Shown: positions 44,955 to 54,514, numbered from the stretch's first letter. The stretch is 64,000 nt of DNA from RPQJ01 sp963706755 (GCA_963706755.1 CAVPNH010000002.1:30164-94163), one strand, 5' to 3'. Translations and numbers: made by a program. Notes: a model not told the origin generated them from the letters alone.

Positions 44955-45707
44955 TCACTTTCCGGCCCTGGGCCGCGGCGCCACGAGTGCCGTCGGCAGG
45001 ACCCTGAGCAGCAGCGCTGCGAGCGTCCACGGCCACCACGGCACGAAACGGTGGGATGCTCCGCGCTCGATCAGCCGGGCCATGATGGCCGCGCCCTTCT
45101 CGACGGGAATCACGAACGGGCGATTCGGCACGCCGCGATTCATGTCGGTGTCGATGTACCCGGGTGCGAGTTCGGTGACCGTGATCGGCTCGTGGTGCAC
45201 CTCAACCCTGAGCGACTGCAGATACCGGTGCAGCCCGCCCTTGGCGGCGGAATACGCGCCGAGGAATGGCATGCCGCGCACGCTCGCAATCGAGGTGATC
45301 GCGACGATCTGCCCGCCTCCCTGCGCTCGCAGGATCGGCAAGGCCTGCTCGATGGTCGCGATCGCGCCGGTGAGGTTGGTGTCCAGCGTGCTCTTCACGA
45401 GGTCGAACTTGCCCTTGCCCACCGGCGTGTTGTAGCCCACTCCGGCGTTCACGACCACGATGTCGAGGCGGCCGAATTCTGTCGCCGCGCGTGCGAGCGC
45501 ACCTGCGATGCCGTCGAAGTCCGTGACGTCGAGCGAGACGGGCAGCACGCGAGGCGCACCGAGACTGCGCAGGCGCCCGGCCAGGGCCTCGAGCTTGTCG
45601 GCGCGCCGCGCCGCGATTGCAAGGTCGTATCCCTTGCGCGCAAATTCGGCGGCGAGCGCCTCGCCGATGCCGGAAGACGCCCCGGTGATGAAGATTGATC
45701 GAGCCAT
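44955..45707 (-). CDS. Short-chain dehydrogenase/reductase
   Basis: 250 residues from the ATG at 45707. SDR motifs TGASSGIG, NAGVGYN and YSAAKGG are present, and GYIDTDMNRG follows the active site. A hydrophobic, basic C-terminal tail (WPWTLAALLLRVLPTALVAPRPRAGK) could bind membrane, as in some lipid-acting SDRs. First certain gene of the lipid cluster running down to 41801; 46 bp before the phosphotransferase. Confidence 0.88.
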   Translation of the reverse strand: MARSIFITGASSGIGEALAAEFARKGYDLAIAARRADKLEALAGRLRSLGAPRVLPVSLDVTDFDGIAGALARAATEFGRLDIVVVNAGVGYNTPVGKGKFDLVKSTLDTNLTGAIATIEQALPILRAQGGGQIVAITSIASVRGMPFLGAYSAAKGGLHRYLQSLRVEVHHEPITVTELAPGYIDTDMNRGVPNRPFVIPVEKGAAIMARLIERGASHRFVPWWPWTLAALLLRVLPTALVAPRPRAGK

Positions 45708-45727
45708 CGCGCTGCCCACCTGTCCGC

Positions 45728-45850
45728 CTAGAACCACTCGTCCCGCATACCGAGCGTCGTGTCGTCGAGGCTCGCAAGCAGGTCAACCCCGGCGAAGGTC
45801 TCGCGGGAGTGATCGGCGAATCGCGTCCGCGCGTTGAGCCATGAGGACAT
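45728..45850 (-). CDS. Possible 40-residue small protein
   Basis: An open frame of 40 codons starting at the ATG at 45850 and ending 20 bp before the SDR. The sequence is soluble and mixed (MSSWLNARTRFADHSR near the start, RDEWF at the end). TATCAT, a possible -10 box, lies eight bases before the ATG. There is no clear ribosome binding site and no recognised family. It may be a real short leader gene for the lipid operon or chance. Confidence 0.3.
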   Translation of the reverse strand: MSSWLNARTRFADHSRETFAGVDLLASLDDTTLGMRDEWF

Positions 45851-45970
45851 GGGTACGCATGATACCGGCTGCACGAGCCGGCCGAGAGCCGTACAGTATG
45901 CAGGGTGGCCCCCTGCGCCCGGGGCTGCCGGCGTGCCCAGGCGGCGTTCATCTGTTAGCTTGCGGAGGGC

Positions 45971-47020
45971 ATGGTGAAGACACCCAGCCTGCTCGACATC
46001 GTCAAACTCCTGCCGGCCCGCGACCTGACCCGTGCCGCGCGGGCCCTGGGCCTGACGCCGGACACGCTGATCAAGCGCGTCGGGTCGCTCGAGTCCGCCG
46101 TCGGCACGAAGCTGATGGATGCCGCGGCGAAGGCCCTCAAGCCCGGAGAGGCCGGGCGCATGATGATCGACCACGCGAGCCGGATCTTCTCCCAGGCCCG
46201 CGACTTCACGCGCGACCTCGAGGAACTGGCCGGCCTGCAGTCGCCCGAGATCGTGTTCGGCACGGACATGTTCGCCGCGGAACTGCCGCTCGGCGTGGCG
46301 CTCGGCCGCATGGCCACGGCGAACTCGCGCCTGCGAGTGCACGCGGTCGTCGGCGATTTCGAGGAACTCGCGAAGTCCGTCATGGCCGGACACATCGAGT
46401 TCGCGATCGCCGACACCACCAGCGCCGAGCGCCATCCCACGCGACTCGCGATCGAGCCGGTGGCCGAGCACCGCGTCTTCTTCTTCACCCGCCAGGGGCA
46501 CCCGCTGACGGCCGCGAAGGAGCATTCGCTCGAGACGCTGCTGGTGTTTCCGCTCGCCACATCGCGTGTGCCGCACCGCATCGCCATGCACATCGCCAAG
46601 TCCATGCCGTCCGCGAAGGTGGAACGCGAAACGGGCGACCTGTCCCCCAGCCTGATGCTCGACAGCTTTGCGGTCGCGCGGGCTGCAGTGCTGGCCGGGG
46701 ACGCCATCGGGCTCGCACCGCTCACGGCGATCGAGCCGGAACTGCGGTCCGGGAAGCTTGCGCTCGTCCCCTTCGACGCCCCGTGGCTGCACCTGAGCTA
46801 CGGCCTCTTCTATCCGCGCAAGCGCTCGCTGTCGCGCGCGGCGCAGCTCTTCGTCACCCAGTTGCGCCAGGTCGAGACGGACATCCAGGAGCGGGAGCAC
46901 CGCGCGCTCGCGCGCATGAATCTGAAGCGGCGACCGGTCCGCAAGGCCGCGAAGTCCGGGGCAGCCGGCTCCGGTCCGGCCCCGAAGCGACGACCGGCGC
47001 CGACGCGGAGTCGCAGGTGA
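45971..47020 (+). CDS. LysR-family transcriptional regulator
   Basis: 349 residues. The N-terminal helix-turn-helix is LPARDLTRAARALGLTPDTLIKRVGSLESAVG, followed by the type-2 periplasmic-binding effector domain with IVFGTDMFAAELPLGVALG. A long basic Lys/Arg/Ala/Pro tail is unusual for the family (RPVRKAAKSGAAGSG and beyond). The effector is unknown. The stop overlaps the GTG of the metalloprotease gene by 4 bp, so both come from one transcript. It is divergent from the lipid operon, whose first SDR starts at 45707, and might regulate it. Confidence 0.85.
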   Translation: MVKTPSLLDIVKLLPARDLTRAARALGLTPDTLIKRVGSLESAVGTKLMDAAAKALKPGEAGRMMIDHASRIFSQARDFTRDLEELAGLQSPEIVFGTDMFAAELPLGVALGRMATANSRLRVHAVVGDFEELAKSVMAGHIEFAIADTTSAERHPTRLAIEPVAEHRVFFFTRQGHPLTAAKEHSLETLLVFPLATSRVPHRIAMHIAKSMPSAKVERETGDLSPSLMLDSFAVARAAVLAGDAIGLAPLTAIEPELRSGKLALVPFDAPWLHLSYGLFYPRKRSLSRAAQLFVTQLRQVETDIQEREHRALARMNLKRRPVRKAAKSGAAGSGPAPKRRPAPTRSRR

Positions 47021-48438
47021 TAGCCCGCCTGGCGATCGCGCTCGCGGCCGTCCTCGTGGCCGTCGCCTCGCCTGCACGGGCCGCCGATCAGCCGGCGACC
47101 ATGCGCATCGACTACTTTCACACGGGGGGCCAGGGCAGCGAGATCTACGCCGTAGACCGGATCGTCATCGAGCCCCTGCCGTGGCCGGGCAGCCCCGAGC
47201 GCACGGTGGACGACACGAACCTCGGCACCTACCGTTTCGAGGTCCGCGATGCCGCGGGCAAGCTGCTCTACTCCCGCGGCTTCGACGCCGTATACGCCGA
47301 GTGGGCAACGACGGCCGAGGCCGACACCTCGCATCGCACGTTCAGTGATTCGCTGCGATTTCCGGCGCCTCCGGGCCCGGCCAGGGTCGTGCTCCAGGCC
47401 CGCAACGCGGACCAGGTCTTCGAGACCGCCTGGCAGGTCGAGATCGATCCGTCGAGCCGGTCCATCGATCGGGCGCCCCCGGCGAAGCAGGCGCTGGTCG
47501 AGATCGAGCGCAACGGCGCACCGTCCGACAGGGTGGACGTGCTGCTGCTAGGCGATGGCTATACGGCCGCCGAGTGCGCCACGAAGTTTCGTCCCGATGC
47601 CGAGCGCCTCGTGGCGGCCTTGTTCCGCCACGAGCCGTTCAGGTCGCGGCGCAAGGACTTCAACGTCTGGGGCCTCTGCCCTCCGGCCGCGGAATCGGGC
47701 ATATCGCGACCGTCCACCGGCATCTACCGGCGCTCGCCGGTCGGCGCGACCTACGACGCGTTCGGCTCGGAGCGCTACGTGCTCACCTTCGACGACCGAG
47801 CGCTGCGCGGCGTGGCGTCCTGGGCGCCGTACGAGTTCCTGACCGTCCTCGCGAACGGCAAGACCTACGGCGGCGGCGGGATCTTCGGCGCCTTCTCCAC
47901 GGTAGCGGTGGACAACGACTGGGCCGACTACGTGTTCGTGCACGAGTTCGGACACCACTTCGCCGCACTGGCCGACGAGTACTACACCTCGCCGGTGGCC
48001 TACGAGCCCGTGACCCGGATCGTCGAGCCATGGCAGCCCAACGTCACGGCGATGCTCGACGCCGGCCGGCTCAAGTGGCGCGAGCGGACGGACAAGAGCA
48101 CGCCACTGCCAACCTCCTGGCCCAAGGAGGAGTTCGAGGCCCGCGAACGCGAGTTCCAGGCGCGCCGCAAGCAGATCCGCGCGGAGGGCCGGCCGGAAAG
48201 CGAGATGTCGGCCCTGTTCCGCGAGGAACAGGCCTACACCACGCGCGTACTCGGAGCCGCCCGCTACTCGGGCAAGGTCGGGGCGTTCCAGGGGGCCAAT
48301 TACGATGCCCTGGCCTACTACCGCCCCCAGCTCGACTGCGTGATGTTCACGCGCGACGAGGTGCCGTTCTGCCGGGTCTGCCAGGACGCCCTCGACCGGG
48401 TGATCGACCTGTATGCAGGGCGCCCGGGAAAGGACTGA
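47017..48438 (+). CDS. M64-family (IgA peptidase) zinc metalloprotease, exported
   Basis: 473 residues from a GTG with GGAG upstream. A signal peptide is present (IARLAIALAAVLVAVASPARA). The N-terminal region is beta-rich (TGGQGSEIYAVDRIVIEPLPW), and the catalytic half has DVLLLGDGYTAAE and the zinc motif HEFGHH with H309, E310 and H313. Later Cys residues (MFTRDEVPFCRVCQDAL) lie near the end. The fold is that of peptidase M64, whose physiological substrate here is unknown. It is translationally coupled to the LysR gene, an uncommon pairing. Confidence 0.87.
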   Translation: MIARLAIALAAVLVAVASPARAADQPATMRIDYFHTGGQGSEIYAVDRIVIEPLPWPGSPERTVDDTNLGTYRFEVRDAAGKLLYSRGFDAVYAEWATTAEADTSHRTFSDSLRFPAPPGPARVVLQARNADQVFETAWQVEIDPSSRSIDRAPPAKQALVEIERNGAPSDRVDVLLLGDGYTAAECATKFRPDAERLVAALFRHEPFRSRRKDFNVWGLCPPAAESGISRPSTGIYRRSPVGATYDAFGSERYVLTFDDRALRGVASWAPYEFLTVLANGKTYGGGGIFGAFSTVAVDNDWADYVFVHEFGHHFAALADEYYTSPVAYEPVTRIVEPWQPNVTAMLDAGRLKWRERTDKSTPLPTSWPKEEFEAREREFQARRKQIRAEGRPESEMSALFREEQAYTTRVLGAARYSGKVGAFQGANYDALAYYRPQLDCVMFTRDEVPFCRVCQDALDRVIDLYAGRPGKD

Positions 48439-48579
48439 GCCCGGAGCCACGTCAGGGGCGCGGCTCTCTTCCGAAACTACGTATTTCCGTTTGACAGGGC
48501 CGGGCCTATTTGGGATGGAGCAGCCGGCCGCGCGCGGACCCTCCGGCCCCGGCACGACCATTTGATCGAGGTAACGGAC

Positions 48580-49107
48580 ATGACTGCGACAGGAAGAATC
48601 TGGGCACCACTCACGGTCGCGGCGCTGGCGCTTGCCGCCTTTTCCGTCCACGCGGAGGAACTGAACTTCGAGGCGACACTCACCGGCGCAGGACAGATTC
48701 CGGAGCCGACCAAATCCAAGGCCACCGGCGAACTGAAGCTTACGGTGCACGACGGCGGCAAGAAGATCTCCTACACGCTGACGGTGACCGACCTGCAGAA
48801 CGCAACCGCGGCGGAACTGCACCTCGGCGCGGCCTACATAAACGGCAAGCCGGTCGCGAAGCTCTTTCCCACGCACGGCGCAACGGCCAGGAAGGGCGCG
48901 TTCAGCGGCGTGCTCGCGGAAGGCACGATCACCGCCGCCGACCTGCTCGGGCCGTTGGCCGGCTCACCGCTCTCGGACTTCGTCGACCTGCTGCGCGAAG
49001 GCTCCGCCTACGTCAACATCCACACCAGCGACGGCGTGGACCCCCCGGAATCCGGTCCAGGCGACTATCGCGCGGGCGAGATCCGTGGCCAGATCACGAT
49101 GAAGTAA
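48580..49107 (+). CDS. CHRD domain exported protein
   Basis: 175 residues from the ATG at 48580, with GAGGT seven bases upstream. A signal peptide (WAPLTVAALALAAFSVHAEE) precedes one CHRD domain, seen in FEATLTGAGQIPEPTKSKATGELKL (split across strands), YTLTVTDLQNATAAELH and a C-terminal AYVNIHTSDGVDPP...GEIRGQI. CHRD domains are found in extracellular proteins with no known enzyme activity. A good -35 box (TTGACA, 48491-48496) lies upstream, but no convincing -10 is seen at the right distance. Confidence 0.82.
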   Translation: MTATGRIWAPLTVAALALAAFSVHAEELNFEATLTGAGQIPEPTKSKATGELKLTVHDGGKKISYTLTVTDLQNATAAELHLGAAYINGKPVAKLFPTHGATARKGAFSGVLAEGTITAADLLGPLAGSPLSDFVDLLREGSAYVNIHTSDGVDPPESGPGDYRAGEIRGQITMK

Positions 49108-49122
49108 GACGCGGCCGGGTCC

Positions 49123-49944
49123 CTACAGCCTGAACACGCGGGCGGCGTTTCCGGACAGGAACGCCGCCCGCGTCTTTTCATCGAGGCCGAGCTCGTCGAG
49201 GCCTTCGAGCGCCTTTTTCGGCGCGATCATCGGCCAGTTCGAGCCGAACATCACTTTCTCCCGGCCGTGGGCCTTGAGGTACGCGACGAGGCCCGGCGGA
49301 TAGCGTCGCACCGTGTATGCCGAGGTGTCGATGTACACGTTGCGATGCTTGGTCGCGACCGCGACCATCTCCTCGGTCCACGGATACCCGATGTGGCCGC
49401 AGACGACGACGAGCTCCGGAAAGTCGATCGCCACCTGGTCGATGTAGGGAATCGGACGCCCGACCTCGGAGGGCATAAGCGGCCCGGTGTGACCGACCTG
49501 GGTGCAGAAAGGCACTCCCAGCTCGCAGCATTCGCTGTAGACCGGATAGAAGCGCGCGTGCGTCGGTGGCAGTTCCCAGAGCCACGGCAGGATGCGGATG
49601 CCCTTGAACCCGAGTTCCTTCACGCAACGGCGGATCTCGCCGACCGCGTCGCGCGGCCGGCGGATGTTCACCGAACCAACGCCGGCCAGGCGATCGGGCG
49701 CCTGCCGCACGAACGACGCGACCTCGTCGTTCGAGATGAGCGCGCCCTGCGGGCCTTCCCATGCGCTGATGAGGCTCTTTGCGACGCCGGCCTCGTCCAT
49801 GCTCGCGACGGTAAGCGCCACGGGCCATTCGGCGGCCGCCGCCGCATCGTCCTGCCCGGCGCGCGCCCAGCGACGCAGCGACTCGAACATGGGCTGGCTC
49901 AGGTGACGGGCGGTCGGGTGCTGCGCCCAGGCATCGATGATCAT
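49123..49944 (-). CDS. Amidohydrolase-2 family protein with altered metal ligands
   Basis: 273 residues of a TIM-barrel amidohydrolase (ACMSD-like, PF04909-type). The usual N-terminal HxH is replaced by the start IIDAWAQHP, and the late catalytic Asp is Asn236 in VMFGSNWPM. His residues remain in VGHTGPLMP and VVCGHIGYPW. This combination may mean altered or no metal binding. The substrate is unknown. It is convergent with the CHRD gene and divergent from the lipoprotein at 50130. Confidence 0.8.
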   Translation of the reverse strand: MIIDAWAQHPTARHLSQPMFESLRRWARAGQDDAAAAAEWPVALTVASMDEAGVAKSLISAWEGPQGALISNDEVASFVRQAPDRLAGVGSVNIRRPRDAVGEIRRCVKELGFKGIRILPWLWELPPTHARFYPVYSECCELGVPFCTQVGHTGPLMPSEVGRPIPYIDQVAIDFPELVVVCGHIGYPWTEEMVAVATKHRNVYIDTSAYTVRRYPPGLVAYLKAHGREKVMFGSNWPMIAPKKALEGLDELGLDEKTRAAFLSGNAARVFRL

Positions 49945-50129
49945 GCGGATGTCCTCTCCGTCGCGGGTCGGCGTTGAGCGTCGCGGGGCATCCTTGCACG
50001 GCCACGGCCCGGGCGAATAGGGAGATCTGCGTAATCAACTCGCGTGTGAGCCGCTCTCGGCTTCCACTGACGTATTGTGGGCGGGACCTCGGTAGGATTT
50101 TGAGGGTCTGTACACAGAGGGTTACCCCC

Positions 50130-52190
50130 ATGAAGGCTGCCGGGCGCGCCGCCGCACTTGCGATCCTCCTTCTGCTGGGAAGCTGCGGTGGTGGCGGCGG
50201 CGGTGGATCGCGGCAACCATCGCCACCGTCGCCGCTCGTCGTCAACAGCCTCCTCGACTCCGCCACACCGCCGCCGGGCACGACGACGCTGCGCTCGGCC
50301 CTTGCGCTGGCCACGGCGGGTCAACCCATCACCTTCGACAGGAGCCTCGACGGGGGCACCATCGCGCTGTCGGTCGTCGCGGACGAGCACACGCTGCTCA
50401 AGGGCGAGGTCATGGGCATGCGGAACGAGCCCAGTGGTCCCGTCTCCTACCTCGTCGGGTACTTCGACCGCGACTACGGGCGATCGGCGCTCGTGGCGCG
50501 CAAGGATGTGGTGATCGACGCGTCGGATCTCCCGTCGGGCATCACCCTTGCGTGGACGGGAGGGACACAGCCCGGTGCGCGCGTGCTGGCCGTCGACGGC
50601 AATCTCACGCTCACGAATGTCGCGATCACGGGCGGGTACAACGTGGCCGAGGCCATTTCGATCACCGATCCGTATCCCCAACCCTGGACCCTGGCTCGCG
50701 GCGGCGCGCTGGCGGTCTGGGGCGTGGCCAGGCTCACCGATTGCCGGCTCTACGGCAACTACGTCCAGGGCGATTTCGACTCATCGCGGGATCGCGGTGC
50801 GTTCGGCGGCGCGATCTACGCGGACATCGTGGAGATGCGGAACTGCGTCGTCAGCGGCAATTCGGTGCTCGGGGGCGGCGCAGCCGGGGGCGGCGTCTAC
50901 TCCGTCGGCGGTGCCGGGCACTCCGGGACGACATCGACCATCGACCGGTCGACGATCAGCGGCAACCGTATCAGCGGCCTGTTCACTTACGGTGCCGGCG
51001 TGTTCTCGGATGGAGGCAGCATCGGCAACCGAAAGAAGCTGCGACTGACGAACAGCACGATCGCCAGGAATCTCGCCGAGCCCGCGCCGCGCCTGCCGCA
51101 GTTCCTGCTGGCCATGGGCTACTGGCGCGGCGGCGGGATCTACATGTCGAACGGCTACCTGGAGATCCAGGGCTGCACGATCGTGGAGAACAAGGTTTAC
51201 GGTGTCCCTCGCACCGACAGTCTTGGCCGGCGCAACCTGGCCGGCGGTATCGCGGCGACGGTCGGCAATGCCCACGCCGTGGAGGACCTGGTCCTCGGCG
51301 ACTCGATCGTTGCCGGAAACACCGTGCAGGAGGTCGGCGGCAATCTATATCCGCAGGACATCTACACGGGCTCGCTGTTCTACTTCCGGAGCGCGGGACA
51401 CAACCGGATCGGCGTGCTGGATTTCACCCAGATCCTGGTTCCCGTCGGGGAGCCTGGCTGGGCCTCGCTGAGCCGCAAGCATTACCCGCAGCCGGGGGAC
51501 GCGGACGGCATCCAGTTGCCCGACGTCGTCGACCTGGCGGGTGGGATCACGCAGTCGACCTCGATCTTCTCGGCCGGCACCGACACGGGCGAGCTCGCAG
51601 TGCTTCACTACCAGCCTCGGGGCAGCGCGCTGGACCAAGTGCCTTCGTCGCCTCGCAATCTCGACGAGACCCTGGCCGAGTACTCTCTGGCGGCCGGAGC
51701 TACGGACAACTTCCTCGCGATCATGCTCGGCCGGCTGGAGAGTCGGTACGCCCTCCCCGGTTTTGCGGCCAGCTTCCGAACAGACTTCGAGGCATTCCTG
51801 CAGTCGGTCGACACGGACACAGCGACCCCTGGCGTCCAGCCGTACAGGGATCCGGCCGGCAATCCGATCCTGACGCTCGCCGCTACGCGCTGGTTCGGCC
51901 CTGCCCAGACCTGGCCGACGGAACTCGAAAACCATCCATACATCCACTTCTGGCACCGGCTCGACGCAGCGGTTGCGGTCGCGCAAATCCCGGGCATGGG
52001 GCCGGAGCTGCTCGGCGACAGGTCATGGCGACTTCTGTTCTCGAGCGGCGCCCTCGCCGAGAATCCGGGCATTCACATGACGGTCAGCACTCAACCGCGG
52101 CTGGCGGTCCAGCGACTGAGCGTCGACCAGCTTGGGCGCTCGCGGCCTGCGGCTACGGCCGCCGACATCGGGGCGATCGAGGCGCCCTGA
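50130..52190 (+). CDS. Lipoprotein with parallel beta-helix and choice-of-anchor Q-like end
   Basis: 686 residues from the ATG at 50130 (AGAGG upstream). Lipobox LLGSC gives Cys19, followed by a Gly run. From about 150 to 420 the sequence has right-handed beta-helix rungs with N/S/G-rich turns, such as DRSTISGNRISG and RLTNSTIARNLAE and CTIVENKV. The end (ADIGAIEAP) is typical of choice-of-anchor Q proteins. A middle region (450-650) has a less repetitive sequence. Likely surface-exposed outer-membrane lipoprotein; ligand unknown. Confidence 0.78.
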   Translation: MKAAGRAAALAILLLLGSCGGGGGGGSRQPSPPSPLVVNSLLDSATPPPGTTTLRSALALATAGQPITFDRSLDGGTIALSVVADEHTLLKGEVMGMRNEPSGPVSYLVGYFDRDYGRSALVARKDVVIDASDLPSGITLAWTGGTQPGARVLAVDGNLTLTNVAITGGYNVAEAISITDPYPQPWTLARGGALAVWGVARLTDCRLYGNYVQGDFDSSRDRGAFGGAIYADIVEMRNCVVSGNSVLGGGAAGGGVYSVGGAGHSGTTSTIDRSTISGNRISGLFTYGAGVFSDGGSIGNRKKLRLTNSTIARNLAEPAPRLPQFLLAMGYWRGGGIYMSNGYLEIQGCTIVENKVYGVPRTDSLGRRNLAGGIAATVGNAHAVEDLVLGDSIVAGNTVQEVGGNLYPQDIYTGSLFYFRSAGHNRIGVLDFTQILVPVGEPGWASLSRKHYPQPGDADGIQLPDVVDLAGGITQSTSIFSAGTDTGELAVLHYQPRGSALDQVPSSPRNLDETLAEYSLAAGATDNFLAIMLGRLESRYALPGFAASFRTDFEAFLQSVDTDTATPGVQPYRDPAGNPILTLAATRWFGPAQTWPTELENHPYIHFWHRLDAAVAVAQIPGMGPELLGDRSWRLLFSSGALAENPGIHMTVSTQPRLAVQRLSVDQLGRSRPAATAADIGAIEAP

Positions 52191-52210
52191 ACGGGAGCCC
52201 CGGAGACGAC

Positions 52211-52232
52211 GACGCCGCCCGAAGGCGGCGTC
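52211..52232. terminator. Hairpin between convergent genes
   Basis: GACGCCGCC-CGAA-GGCGGCGTC, a 9-bp perfect stem with a CGAA loop, lies 20 bp after the beta-helix lipoprotein stop and 28 bp after the stop of the opposite gene. There is no T-run on either strand, so termination would be weak or need help. Confidence 0.5.
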
Positions 52233-52259
52233 GCCGAGGCAAGACTGCGGACTCCGCAG

Positions 52260-52709
52260 TTACTTCATCGTGACCTTGACGCCGTTGGCCGAGCCGACGT
52301 TGATCTGCAGTCCCTTGTTGCGCGAGAGGAGCTTCATCACCACGCCGTTCTCGTTCTTGAGATACAGGGCGCCGGCGCCGCCGCCGAGCGTCGCACTTGC
52401 ATCCCACTGCGTGTAGGTGCCCGCGAACTTGGACAGGTCCTTCAGGTCGTAGACCTCGCCCGAGGCCTCGATCTTCGTGACGCCGACGTTGGCGCCGACG
52501 GTCAGGCCGCTCAACTTGAACTCGTGGGTCTTGCCCTGGTAGGTCAGCGTGCCGCCGCCGGTGCTGCCGCCGAGGACGAGGGCGAACTGCGTCGAATCGA
52601 TGGAGACGGTGCCGTCGGGCTTCTTGGCGTCCGCGGCGAGCGCGAGGCCGCCCGCGAAAAATGCCGCCACCAGAGCCAGCGCGCCGAGGACATTGCGAAA
52701 ATTCTTCAT
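52260..52709 (-). CDS. DUF1134/EipA-like envelope protein
   Basis: 149 residues from the ATG at 52709, with GGAGGA upstream. A signal peptide is present (VLGALALVAAFFAGGLALA). The mature part is Gly-rich and beta-type (FALVLGGSTGGGTLTYQGK, EASGEVYDLKDLSKFAGTY, LGGGAGALYLKNENGVVMKL). This pattern resembles DUF1134, the EipA family linked to cell-envelope integrity in alphaproteobacteria. The match is by memory of the family and is moderate. Confidence 0.7.
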   Translation of the reverse strand: MKNFRNVLGALALVAAFFAGGLALAADAKKPDGTVSIDSTQFALVLGGSTGGGTLTYQGKTHEFKLSGLTVGANVGVTKIEASGEVYDLKDLSKFAGTYTQWDASATLGGGAGALYLKNENGVVMKLLSRNKGLQINVGSANGVKVTMK

Positions 52710-52926
52710 GGTCAGGAATCCTCCGGGAAATCGGGGTGAATCGTGTTGGGGGGTGAACACCGTCATCTTACACGGCCTGTCGGTCCATTTTGACCAGCCC
52801 CGCCGCTGGCGGAAACGCCTTTTGTCACCATCTCGCAGGGCGCATCTGCGGAAACCGAAATGCCCCTCCCGTTCCGGTGGCCTAGACTCCCGGACCGGCG
52901 GCACTCGTCTGCCGGGGAGGGCGAAC

Positions 52927-53931
52927 GTGACTTGCATCTTTGCTCACAGGCGGATTCCCCGCGGCGTACTGGCGCTTCCGGCGCTGTGTGCGCTCGCCTC
53001 GCTGGCCGGACCCGCGGCCCACGCAGACCCCCTGCTCACGCGCAACCAGAACCCGTTGCTGCTGCCTTTCGGCCTGCCGAATCCACTGCCCGCCCGGCTG
53101 CCGGCGGCGGATTCGGGGCGCTACGCGCTCTACGTGAACTGGTCGAACGCCGCGGACGACGACATTTCCGACTCGCACAACTTCACATTGGACGAGGAAA
53201 GCGAGGACGTGCGCCTGAGACTCGAGTACGCGTTCGCAACGGACTGGGCCGGGCTCGTCGAAATACCCTGGCGCCACCTGAGTGGCGGCACGCTCGACGG
53301 CTTCATCGAGAACTGGCACGACCTGTTCGGGCTACCGAACGGCGCGCGCGACCACATGCCCGAGGACCGGCTGCTCATCGAATATCAGGAAGGCGACGAA
53401 CTCCTGCTGCAAGTCGACGGCAGCGCATCAGGAATCGCCGACGTACCGCTCGCCGTGGGATATCAGCTCAAGGCGACGGAGCAGAGCGCACTGTCGACCT
53501 GGCTCACGGTCGATGTCCCGGTCGGCGATTCGAACGACCTGCTGGGCAACGGCGCCGTGGATGTCGCATTGAGCATTGCCGGCCAGACACAACTGGCCGA
53601 GCACTGGCAGATGTTCGGGCAGGTCGACGCCGTCTGGCTGGGCCAGGGCGACATCCTTCCCAGGTACCAGGAAAGCTTCGCCTGGGCCGGGCTTGCGGGC
53701 GTGTCATGGAACGCGTGGCGCAGCCTCGACCTGACCGTCCAGTTCTACGCAAACTCGCAGGTCTTCGACATCCCGATCAACGGACTGTCGGGTGACGCCG
53801 TCGTCCTCACGTACGGCGGCACCTGGCGCACACCCGGGGGCTGGCGATTCGACTTCGGCATGAACGAAGACATCCAGGTGGACGCATCCCCCGACATGAC
53901 GTTCTACTTCGCCGTACAGCGCGGGTTCTGA
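52927..53931 (+). CDS. DUF3187 family outer-membrane-like protein
   Basis: 334 residues from a GTG with GGGGAGGG upstream. A signal peptide is present (VLALPALCALASLAGPAAHA), then LLTRNQNPLLLPFGLPNPLPA, a hallmark of DUF3187. Alternating hydrophobic strands run to a C-terminal Phe (FYFAVQRGF), as in outer-membrane beta-barrels. Function of the family is unknown. It is divergent from the EipA-like gene, with about 217 bp between the starts. Confidence 0.8.
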   Translation: MTCIFAHRRIPRGVLALPALCALASLAGPAAHADPLLTRNQNPLLLPFGLPNPLPARLPAADSGRYALYVNWSNAADDDISDSHNFTLDEESEDVRLRLEYAFATDWAGLVEIPWRHLSGGTLDGFIENWHDLFGLPNGARDHMPEDRLLIEYQEGDELLLQVDGSASGIADVPLAVGYQLKATEQSALSTWLTVDVPVGDSNDLLGNGAVDVALSIAGQTQLAEHWQMFGQVDAVWLGQGDILPRYQESFAWAGLAGVSWNAWRSLDLTVQFYANSQVFDIPINGLSGDAVVLTYGGTWRTPGGWRFDFGMNEDIQVDASPDMTFYFAVQRGF

Positions 53932-53980
53932 CCGGTACGCTGCGCAACGGGCACCACGTGTCGGAGCCGGAGGACGCACC

Positions 53981-54371
53981 GTGATCGGAATCTGGGGAGC
54001 GCACGCACAGGCTCTTCCTGCTCGTCCTGATGCTCGTCACGTCCGCCGTGTTCGCGCTGCCGATCTTTCTCGCCCCGCTTGCGTGGGCGCGGCGGCTCGG
54101 CTGGCGGATCCCGGAGCACACCGACCTCGCCGTCTATTTCGGTCGTTGCCTCGGCGCATTCATCCTGATCGTCGAATTGCTGATGCTGCGAGCCGCGTTC
54201 ACCGGGACCGGGCTCGTGTTCACCTTCCAGGTGCTGATCGCGGTCGCCGTCCTGATGACGGTCGTGCACATCTGGGGAGCGCTGCAGCGCATCCAGCCGA
54301 TGTCCGAGACGCTGGAGATCGGCATGTATGCCGGACTGGGGATCCTGGCGGTGCTGTTTTATCCGGGCTAG
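53981..54371 (+). CDS. Small membrane protein, one +1 frameshift near start
   Basis: The GTG at 53981 has a strong ribosome binding site (GGAGGA, 53969-53974, six bases away) and starts VIGIWGAH. At 54005 one extra G appears to shift the frame; the next frame continues HRLFLLVLMLVTSAVFALPIFLAPLAW, a long hydrophobic helix. Without that base the product is about 129 residues with four TM segments. The in-frame ATG at 54030 lacks a ribosome binding site and would cut the first helix. Family not recognised. It is 49 bp after the DUF3187 gene. Confidence 0.55.
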
Positions 54372-54402
54372 GGAAGAGCCAGCAGGCTTGCCGCCTGGCC
54401 AT

Positions 54403-54492
<90 letters not shown>

Positions 54493-54514
54493 ACTCTGAA
54501 CTATCCGCGACCCG

